Source: an uncultured Verrucomicrobiales bacterium
Lineage (GTDB): Bacteria > Verrucomicrobiota > Verrucomicrobiia > Verrucomicrobiales > Akkermansiaceae
Direction: 5' to 3'
Length of the DNA stretch: 19,800 nt
NCBI GenBank assembly: GCA_937905985.1
Contig: CALCWC010000015.1
Coordinates: 1-19,800 of the forward strand
The translations under genes and the position numbers were made by a program. The notes below the pieces were generated by a model, which was not told the DNA's origin, did no database searches, and saw only the letters and a program-made list of their open reading frames with translations. Positions 1 through 5,431 of this stretch are shown piece by piece. Position 1 is the stretch's first letter. Each line of letters starts with the position of its first letter.

Positions 1-656
1 TCAAGAAGGCCCTCTCCGACTTTCCGAACGTGACGGTGTACCTGGTGGTGGACAATGCCAGTCAGGATCGCACACCTGAGCTCTGCGAGGCCTTGGGGAG
101 GGAGGACGCCCGCTTTCGCTATGTGTGGGCCCCCGAGAACCGCAACGTGGTGGACGCCTATCTGCGCGGCTTCCGGGAAGCCATGAAGGAACACCCGGAC
201 TTCATCCTGGAAATGGACGGCGGCGGCTCGCACGACCCGCGCGTCATCCCCGCCTTCGTGCGAGCCATGACGGAAGGCAACGAGTGCGCATTCGGCTCCC
301 GCTACATCAACGGCGGCTCCATGGTGGGCTCTCCCTTCAAGAGGCGCTTCCTGTCGAAGTTCGGCTCGCTTCTGGCGCGCGTGCTGCTGGGTTGCCCCAT
401 GAAGGACGTGACCAGCGGTTACGAGGCGTTCAGCTATGAAGTGATGGAGAAGATATTGGCATACCCACTCAAGAGCAAAGCGCATTTCTACCAAACTGAG
501 CTGCGCTACCTCTGCCGGTACCGCAATTGGGTGGAAGTGCCTATTCATTACACCGCTCCCTCACCCAGGGTTTCTTCCAAAGCTCTTGCGAATGCGCGCA
601 AGTGCCTTGTTTACTATGTAATCAAACATTGGACATTCATGGGAGAACGAATTTGA
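1..656 (+). CDS. GT2 family glycosyltransferase (DPM1-like), 5' end outside window
   Basis: The frame is open from the left edge (first full codon at 3), so the N-terminus is missing; the GTG at 30 lies inside the conserved strand leading to VVDNAS and is not the start. The visible part is most of a GT-A fold glycosyltransferase of family 2, related to dolichol-phosphate-mannose synthase and polyprenyl-phosphate sugar transferases. Motifs seen are VDNASQDRT (nucleotide-sugar site), EMDGGGSHDP (the DXD region, reading DGG), FGSRYINGG and DVTSGYEAFS. Such enzymes load a sugar on a lipid carrier or extend a glycan at the inner membrane face. The downstream GT-C enzyme could be the user of a lipid-linked sugar made here; that link is inference. 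Base composition changes inside the gene: codons before about 440 are GC-rich at the third position, those after are AT-richer. Donor and acceptor are unknown. Confidence 0.9.
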   Translation, partial: KKALSDFPNVTVYLVVDNASQDRTPELCEALGREDARFRYVWAPENRNVVDAYLRGFREAMKEHPDFILEMDGGGSHDPRVIPAFVRAMTEGNECAFGSRYINGGSMVGSPFKRRFLSKFGSLLARVLLGCPMKDVTSGYEAFSYEVMEKILAYPLKSKAHFYQTELRYLCRYRNWVEVPIHYTAPSPRVSSKALANARKCLVYYVIKHWTFMGERI

Positions 657-722
657 TTTGAAGGAAAGAAGGATAAAGCCCCATACATTTCCGTGAAACG
701 CCTATCCTGTTTCGCCCATCCA

Positions 723-750
723 TTGACATATTAAGCTTTTATAATAACAT
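723..750 (+). promoter_or_regulatory. Putative sigma-70-type promoter for the GT-C gene
   Basis: A perfect TTGACA (723-728) is followed after 16 bp by TAACAT (745-750, four of six consensus bases). A perfect TATAAT also occurs at 740-745 but only 11 bp from the TTGACA, too close to pair with it. The predicted start of transcription lies about 8 nt before the ATG at 766. Confidence 0.35.
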
Positions 751-765
751 TTAAGCAATAATCCC

Positions 766-2310
766 ATGAATGCAATATGCGATTACATTAAGAATAAGGG
801 GGTGCTGTATGCTTCGCTCATTCTCCTTTGCGGAGCCATATTGTTCATATTTCTTAGTGCATTGTGCAAGCATGGTTGGGTGGATGAACATGTAACTATT
901 CTAAGCTCACTTGTGCCATGGTGCGATTTTTGCCAGAATTTGGCCGTAACCGATGTATATCCTCCTCTGCACTACGCTATTGAAGGAGTTATCGGCAGGT
1001 TGTGTCGCGCAAGGGCTGGCGGAGTTGAAATGGCATATGCACTTTCAGCATGTCAACTTTTCTCGGTGGCTTGCTTTATAGTGCTCCTTATACTCGGAGC
1101 GGCAATCCTGAAAAAGCGTAGGGGGTGGAGTGCCGCCATAGCCTATATGGCTGTTCTATGTTCGCTGCCACTCTGTGAACGCTATTGCATAGAGGCAAGG
1201 GCGTATATGATGTGTACCCTCATACTGTTTGCTTCCTTCATTTGCGCCTGCCTTGCATTTCGGCACAATAACCGGCGCTGGTGGATTGTGTACTCCATAT
1301 TGCTCGTTTTGCTAGCATATACGAACTACTATGCCCTTCTCAACGGTGTGGTGCTAACCGGCATGCTTTTTGTATACGCATTTCTCTTTGCCAGGCGTCA
1401 TTGTTCCTCGATTGTCTATGCATCTTTATGTGCGCTAATTTGCTTTGTGCCTTGGATGCCCTACCTGTTGCAGCAAATCGGCTGGGTACATGAGAGCTGG
1501 TGGAACCAGAACCCCTTGTGCGCAGCATTTGGGTATATCGTTGATGTTTGCGGCGTAAGATTGAGCGGGGGCTCTCCATGGATATTCTTCATTGTTGCTA
1601 GCTGCGTACAAGTGTATGCTCTCAGCCGAGCTTTGGCGAAGCGTGAATCTCTGAGTGCCTTTATCATTGGATGCGGAATGCTCGCGGTTCCTTGTTCCGC
1701 ATTACTCCAAATAATCATCAGCATCGCAATCGAACAGTCCATAGTTGTTAATCGATACTGTCTTTTCCCTGTTGGTGTATTCGCGTTTTCGTTAGCTTGG
1801 GGATTACCCTATCTTTCCCGTTTGCCCATGAAAGGTTTTGCCTTTCTATGTGCTTGCATATCTGTATTTGCATGTCGCCAATTCTATTTGGAAGAATATA
1901 ACAAGTTTCGCATGAACGAGCGTTTGGTGGCTTGGTTCCTTTTGAACAGCTCGGAAAAACATGAGACCAAGCTATATGTTTCGGAACAAAAGGAGATTGC
2001 CACCGTGGAACTGTTATTCGATGCGAATCAAATTGAGGATATCAACTTTTGCTTGTGTCATGATGAAAAACTCGATCCGAAACTTTGTATCGCTAGATAT
2101 AGTCAATATAGAAACTTTCTGTCTGAGCGCGGGGATATGAATCTGAGCGATTTAAGAGAAGGGGACTACGTTTTCGTCCTTGCCAATCACATGGAAGCAT
2201 TTGTGCGGGATATGGAGTGGTACCGCATCCCTCATAAGATTGTTTCGGTTCAAGGATTATGGTACAAGGTCGCAGTTTCCCCTAGAGGTGAGGAGCACCA
2301 CCAACCTTAA
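766..2310 (+). CDS. GT-C fold membrane glycosyltransferase (ArnT/PMT, GT39-like)
   Basis: A 514-residue polytopic membrane protein with about ten hydrophobic segments in the first 370 residues and a soluble C-terminal part of about 130 residues. The first external loop has WVDEHVT (D39-E41 region), the acidic pair expected at the catalytic site of GT-C enzymes. It is followed by DVYPPLHY (63-70), RYCIEARAYM (about 139-148) and YTNYYALL, all typical of the dolichyl/undecaprenyl-phosphate mannose transferase superfamily (GT39, GT83, PMT_2). These enzymes move a sugar from a polyprenyl phosphate onto a lipid or protein on the periplasmic side. It follows the GT2 gene by 109 bp and probably has its own promoter. 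There is no good Shine-Dalgarno before the ATG. The gene is AT-rich against its neighbours and probably transferred. The substrate cannot be told; assignment to a family below GT-C is uncertain. Confidence 0.8.
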   Translation: MNAICDYIKNKGVLYASLILLCGAILFIFLSALCKHGWVDEHVTILSSLVPWCDFCQNLAVTDVYPPLHYAIEGVIGRLCRARAGGVEMAYALSACQLFSVACFIVLLILGAAILKKRRGWSAAIAYMAVLCSLPLCERYCIEARAYMMCTLILFASFICACLAFRHNNRRWWIVYSILLVLLAYTNYYALLNGVVLTGMLFVYAFLFARRHCSSIVYASLCALICFVPWMPYLLQQIGWVHESWWNQNPLCAAFGYIVDVCGVRLSGGSPWIFFIVASCVQVYALSRALAKRESLSAFIIGCGMLAVPCSALLQIIISIAIEQSIVVNRYCLFPVGVFAFSLAWGLPYLSRLPMKGFAFLCACISVFACRQFYLEEYNKFRMNERLVAWFLLNSSEKHETKLYVSEQKEIATVELLFDANQIEDINFCLCHDEKLDPKLCIARYSQYRNFLSERGDMNLSDLREGDYVFVLANHMEAFVRDMEWYRIPHKIVSVQGLWYKVAVSPRGEEHHQP

Positions 2311-2410
2311 AACCAAGCAGCTTTCCTCGCGCCACCACAAAGCCCCCTTGGAGCTCTGCTGATGCGCCGTACTTGCCGGGCTTGGCGAGCATGAAATCGG
2401 GGGCGGCATC
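2282..2410 (-). pseudogene. Possible relic of a DUF4357-like domain
   Basis: Between two in-frame TAG codons on the minus strand lies a 42-codon open stretch. It contains DFMLAKPGKYGASAEL followed closely by GGFVVARGKLLG. The pattern (small hydrophobic start, GAxAE, then GFVVxxG) resembles DUF4357, a domain found at the C-terminus of GIY-YIG nucleases and other phage- or restriction-linked proteins. Codons at its start are GC-rich like the host, unlike the AT-rich GT-C gene whose 3' end it overlaps in antisense. There is no start codon context or ribosome binding site, so it is best read as debris of an older gene. The family match is from memory of the motif and is weak. Confidence 0.25.
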
Positions 2411-2428
2411 CTATCTCGTAGCTTCACC

Positions 2429-2704
2429 TCATATTATACGGTTTATGAGGGAAGCATTAAACCTGTGGCCTAACAGGCGTGAGCGCCTAACAGACGGCAT
2501 TTCATGGCGGAGGTGGCTTTCGGGCAGGGACAGGCTGTTTGGCAGCAAGTCCGGTGTAAGCAGTCGTTGGCCTTCACCACAGCTGAGGCTGATGTGCACG
2601 CCCTTTTCAGAGAGCAGCCTGTTCAAGGCGGCCAGGTACGCTTTGTCTGTGCTGCCCTCGCAGGCAATCCAAACCACGACTTGCGGGACATAGCGGTAGG
2701 TCAT
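2429..2704 (-). pseudogene. Truncated RloB-like protein
   Basis: The start codon lies 3 nt after the stop of the RloA-like ATPase gene, so the two are translationally coupled. The N-terminus contains VVVWIACEGSTDKAYLAAL, the hydrophobic strand plus EGxTDxxY motif that opens RloB-like (Toprim-type) proteins paired with AAA ATPases. Full-length RloB proteins are roughly 200 residues; this frame stops after 91. The last 20 or so residues (from about SRLLGHRFN) are AT-rich in codon use and look like read-through into unrelated DNA, so the gene seems cut near 2465-2490. No continuation of RloB was found downstream in other frames. It may still make a short protein, but is unlikely to be functional. 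An alternative is a genuine small hypothetical protein. Confidence 0.55.
2469..2493. repeat. 8-bp direct repeat near the RloB break
   Basis: CCTAACAG occurs at 2469-2476 and again at 2486-2493, 17 bp apart, with a small inverted repeat AGGCG/CGCCT (2475-2479 and 2484-2488) between and across them. The site coincides with the point where the RloB-like similarity fades and base composition changes, so it may be a scar of the rearrangement. It is short enough to be chance. Confidence 0.4.
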
Positions 2705-2707
2705 GGC

Positions 2708-4036
2708 TCACAGTGCGGGGAAAGGAATGCCGGCGAAGTAGCCGTTCAGGTAGCCCAGGCGGAAGTTCTTCACGTTGCGCACGCCCTGGAAATCGCAGAG
2801 GCGGCACAGTTGCGCGCCCTGCTCCAGGTTCTTGCGCACCACGCCCACCTCGGAGACGCGCAGGTCGTCGTCGTCCAGCAGCTCGGTGTTGTGGACAGTG
2901 AAAACGAGCTGGGCGTTGTTGGGGTTGTACGCCTTGTCGGTGAAGAGCCTGACCAGCGCTTTCAGCACGATGGGGTGGATGGAGCGGTCCAGCTCGTCGA
3001 TGACCACGGTGGTGCCGCGGTGCAGCGCGTTGAGCAGCACGCCGAGCAAGCCGAACAGCACCTGTGTGCCGCGGGATTCCTCGCGCAGGTTGAACCGCTC
3101 CTCCGTGCCGTCGGTGCGCTTGTGGTAGGTGTAGATGTACTCGAAGATTTTCTGGTTCTTCCTGAAGAAGACGGAAGCGGGCTCGTCGCCCTCCTGGTAT
3201 GGCTCGCCCAGGTATTGCACGGGTTCGATTTCCTCGACCTCGCGCGCCAGCCCCATCTTGTAGATGCCCAAATCCAGCTGGGTGACCAATTCCTCAATCT
3301 CCGCGAACGCCTGCTCCACCGGGTTCCCCTTGAAGTTCCCCGCCAGCAGGTTCAGCGCGTCCGATGTCTGGATATCGTTGTCCAGCCAGATTTGCAGGTC
3401 GCGGCACAGGTAATCGTGGCAGAGCACCACATCCCGGTTCAGGCCCATGTAGGCGTATGCCAGCTTGGCAATGAAGGGAACCTGCTGCCTGCCGTCGTTG
3501 CAGCATTCCGTGTCCAGAACGGCCTTGAGCCGCTTCTCCGGGTAGTCCGCGGTGGCGATGGCGGCAAACTGGAATTCCCCCATCACATGGTCCACCAGAT
3601 ACAACGGCGCACCATCCTTGTACAGCACCTCGCGGCGGATGCCGTCGGCGTTGTACTCCACCTCGAAGCGGTACAGGGTGTGGCGGGCGATGAATTGCAC
3701 GTCGAACAGCGTGGTGTGCAGCTCCGGGTGGAGCTTGTTCGGCTTGTACTCCAGCAGCGGCGTCCTGAACCCCGCGTTGTACACGAACGCAGTGATTTGC
3801 CTGACGGCCTCCACCAGGGCGCTCTTGCCCCCGGCGTTTTGGCCGTAGATGGCGAGCACGGGGATCAAGCGCAGCGGCTGCGCGGGACGTTCCGGGTTGC
3901 GGACTGCGGTGTCCTGCAGGAACGGCAGGCGCGGCAGATCCTGGTACCCGTTGGGCGCCTTGCCTTCGCCGTAGCGCATGTCGATGGTGGTATCGACGAT
4001 GGCCTTGTAGTTCTTGATGTGTATGGCAACGAGCAT
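2708..4036 (-). CDS. RloA-like AAA ATPase (AAA_21/AbiEii-type defence ATPase)
   Basis: A 442-residue ABC/SMC-like ATPase. The protein opens with MLVAIHIKNYKAI, the usual strand of RecF/SMC-type ATPases. Walker A is GQNAGGKS (65-72), a signature-like segment EESRGTQ precedes Walker B VVIDELD (D347, E348), and an H-loop VFTVHNTEL has H382. The start at 4036 is chosen over an in-frame codon at 4084 because a strong Shine-Dalgarno (AGGAGA, 4048-4043) sits 6-7 nt before it and the fold begins there. Proteins of this type (RloA, AAA_21) pair with RloB or other effectors in restriction-linked and anti-phage loci, where the ATPase senses and the partner acts. Here the partner is truncated, so the ATPase may be an orphan, or act alone or in trans. 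Its GC content is like the host. The exact defence system is not assignable. Confidence 0.85.
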   Translation of the reverse strand: MLVAIHIKNYKAIVDTTIDMRYGEGKAPNGYQDLPRLPFLQDTAVRNPERPAQPLRLIPVLAIYGQNAGGKSALVEAVRQITAFVYNAGFRTPLLEYKPNKLHPELHTTLFDVQFIARHTLYRFEVEYNADGIRREVLYKDGAPLYLVDHVMGEFQFAAIATADYPEKRLKAVLDTECCNDGRQQVPFIAKLAYAYMGLNRDVVLCHDYLCRDLQIWLDNDIQTSDALNLLAGNFKGNPVEQAFAEIEELVTQLDLGIYKMGLAREVEEIEPVQYLGEPYQEGDEPASVFFRKNQKIFEYIYTYHKRTDGTEERFNLREESRGTQVLFGLLGVLLNALHRGTTVVIDELDRSIHPIVLKALVRLFTDKAYNPNNAQLVFTVHNTELLDDDDLRVSEVGVVRKNLEQGAQLCRLCDFQGVRNVKNFRLGYLNGYFAGIPFPAL

Positions 4037-4056
4037 ATCCTGTCTCCTTTCCCGGC

Positions 4057-4084
4057 ATTTTACCACGCGCCGCCCCTTTGTCAA
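4057..4084 (-). promoter_or_regulatory. Promoter of the RloA-like ATPase
   Basis: On the minus strand, TTGACA (4084-4079) is followed after 16 bp by TAAAAT (4062-4057), a near-consensus sigma-70-type promoter. Transcription would start near 4050, leaving a leader of about 14 nt holding the AGGAGA ribosome binding site before the ATG at 4036. Confidence 0.65.
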
Positions 4085-4086
4085 GC

Positions 4087-4113
4087 AATATAATCAATTT
4101 TATTGATTATATT
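4087..4113. promoter_or_regulatory. Perfect 12-bp inverted repeat, likely operator
   Basis: AATATAATCAAT (4087-4098) and ATTGATTATATT (4102-4113) are exact reverse complements separated by TTT. The element lies 2 bp upstream of the -35 box of the ATPase promoter on the minus strand, and about 65 bp upstream of the -35 box of the plus-strand exbB promoter. It is wholly A/T apart from one G:C pair per arm, in very GC-rich surroundings. Position and symmetry fit a dimeric regulator's binding site; a terminator is unlikely because the stem is weak. Confidence 0.6.
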
Positions 4114-4178
4114 TCAACGCGCCTTGCTGTGCTCGGCGGTCAGCGGCGGGGAAATTCGCATACGGACGTGGGCGGGGC

Positions 4179-4206
4179 TTGAAATCTGGGCGGGGCGGGT
4201 TATAAT
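4179..4206 (+). promoter_or_regulatory. Promoter of the exbB-exbD-TPR-GT51 cluster
   Basis: TTGAAA (4179-4184), 16 bp spacer, perfect TATAAT (4201-4206). Predicted transcription start is about 4213, only about 8 nt before the first ATG (4221). It is the only clear promoter seen for the long gene run to 11859. Confidence 0.7.
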
Positions 4207-4220
4207 ACGCGCGTACCTAT

Positions 4221-4964
4221 ATGCACGCGATGATTCTAGCACAGGCGGCGGCTCCGGTGACGGAATGGGGGCTGCTGGATTTATTCGAGAAGGGCGGACC
4301 ACTCATGTGGCCGCTGCTGTTCCTTTCCGTGGTGGCGCTGATGGTGTTTCTGGTGTGTCTGTGGACCACCCGTGACGCCGCGGTGCTGCCGGTGAAGATG
4401 GTGTTGGAGGTGGAGAGCCGCTTCCGGCACAAGGACTACGCCGGCATCCTGGCCATGTGCGAGCGTGACGGCTCCAGCTTTGCGCGCACCATCCATGTGA
4501 TTGTGCTGTTCATGCAGCGCAACCCCCGCGCCGGGATTGAGGAGGTGCGCGAGGTGGCCACGGCGGAGGGCTCCCGCCAGGCGAACATCCTGACGCGCCA
4601 GATCAACTGGCTGTCCGACATTGGCGCCATTGCGCCCATGATTGGCCTTCTGGGCACGGTGCTGGGCATGATGCGCGCGTTCATGGAGATGGCCGCGGGC
4701 AATTTCGAGGGTGTGAAGCAGATGCAGATGGCGGGCGGTATTGCAGAGGCCATGATTACCACGGTGGGCGGTCTGGTGCTGGCCATTCCCAGCGTGGCCG
4801 CGTACGTTTTCTTCCGCAGCCGCATCCAGAAACACATCACGGACATGGAGGTGGCTATCACGCACATCCTCACGGTGATTTCCGTGCAGATGGACCATGA
4901 GAGCCGCCTCGGCAACACCTACCGCCTCGGTCGCGGCAAGGAGGTGATGGAGGAGGACGAATAA
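4221..4964 (+). CDS. MotA/TolQ/ExbB-type proton channel protein
   Basis: A 247-residue inner-membrane protein with three membrane segments: about 27-48, 132-155 and 176-198. The TolQ/ExbB/MotA hallmarks are clear: GAIAPMIGLLGTVLGM in the second segment and EAMITTVGGLVLAIP in the third, with the large cytoplasmic loop between segments one and two. With its ExbD/TolR partner it forms a proton-driven motor that energises TonB-type transport or Tol-type envelope constriction. The ATG at 4221 is close to the predicted transcript start; the ATG at 4230 (giving MILAQAAAP) is an equally good choice. Neither has a Shine-Dalgarno. It leads a run with exbD, a TPR gene and a peptidoglycan synthase, which favours a TolQ-like envelope role over iron uptake; no TonB or TolA gene is seen, so ExbB versus TolQ is open. 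Confidence 0.92.
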   Translation: MHAMILAQAAAPVTEWGLLDLFEKGGPLMWPLLFLSVVALMVFLVCLWTTRDAAVLPVKMVLEVESRFRHKDYAGILAMCERDGSSFARTIHVIVLFMQRNPRAGIEEVREVATAEGSRQANILTRQINWLSDIGAIAPMIGLLGTVLGMMRAFMEMAAGNFEGVKQMQMAGGIAEAMITTVGGLVLAIPSVAAYVFFRSRIQKHITDMEVAITHILTVISVQMDHESRLGNTYRLGRGKEVMEEDE

Positions 4965-4975
4965 CCCGCGCCGCC

Positions 4976-5413
4976 ATGAAGCTCAACAGCAAGATTCCGG
5001 AACCCGTCGGCTTCCAGCTCGCACCGCTGCTGGATGTGGTGTTCCTGCTGCTCATCTTCTTTGTTGTCACCCAGAAAATCATCCTCAACGAGCAGGACCT
5101 CAAGGTGAAGGTGCCCACCGCGCCCAAGACCTCGGAGGAAACCTCGCGCGCCATTGATGAAATCATCATCAACGCCCGCGAGGAGAACGGCGAGCTCATC
5201 ATCACCATCGACCGCGAGGTGTTCACCCGCGACGCCCTGCTGCACATGCTGCAACGCATGGTGAAGGTGAACGAGAATGTGCCGGTCCGCCTCCGCGGGG
5301 ATGCCGGCATGCCGTGGCAGAAGATGGCGGATGTCATCACCACCTGCACCCAGGCCGGCGTGTGGAACGTATCATTCTCCAGCAAGATGCCGGAGGAACA
5401 GAAATCCAAATAA
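4976..5413 (+). CDS. ExbD/TolR family biopolymer transport protein
   Basis: A 145-residue protein with one N-terminal membrane anchor (about 17-33) and a periplasmic domain, the standard length and layout for ExbD/TolR. PLLDVVFLLLIFF carries D20, matching the essential membrane aspartate of the proton path. The periplasmic part ends in the expected VPVRLRGDAGMPW then AGVWNVSFSS pattern. It starts 11 nt after the exbB-like stop, with no Shine-Dalgarno, so it depends on the same transcript and perhaps on coupling. Together with the upstream gene it forms the motor stator. ExbD-type and TolR-type cannot be separated by sequence alone here. Confidence 0.92.
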   Translation: MKLNSKIPEPVGFQLAPLLDVVFLLLIFFVVTQKIILNEQDLKVKVPTAPKTSEETSRAIDEIIINAREENGELIITIDREVFTRDALLHMLQRMVKVNENVPVRLRGDAGMPWQKMADVITTCTQAGVWNVSFSSKMPEEQKSK

Positions 5414-5431
5414 CCCCTTTCCCCATCCATC

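Larger units (their letters stand above)
445..2310. other. AT-rich segment in GC-rich chromosome
   Basis: From about 445, inside the GT2 gene, to the end of the GT-C gene, the DNA is visibly poorer in G and C than everything to its right, with many A/T-ending codons. The left edge falls within a reading frame that stays intact, and the right edge is next to decayed gene fragments. This points to a horizontally acquired or recombined surface-glycan segment. No integrase, transposase or attachment site is seen. The edges were judged by eye and are approximate. Confidence 0.55.

Noticed and set aside
723..745. TTGACA paired with the perfect TATAAT at 740-745
   Set aside because: The spacing is 11 bp, too short for a sigma-70-type promoter; the TAACAT at 745-750 with 16 bp spacing is preferred.
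4037..4084. Longer N-terminus for the ATPase (start at 4084)
   Set aside because: It would begin within the -35 box; the ATG at 4036 has a strong Shine-Dalgarno and starts the ATPase fold.
2504..4093. A 529-codon plus-strand open frame antisense to the ATPase
   Set aside because: The minus strand has Walker A, Walker B, a promoter and a Shine-Dalgarno; the plus frame is low-complexity Val/Gln/Leu/His-rich with no motif.
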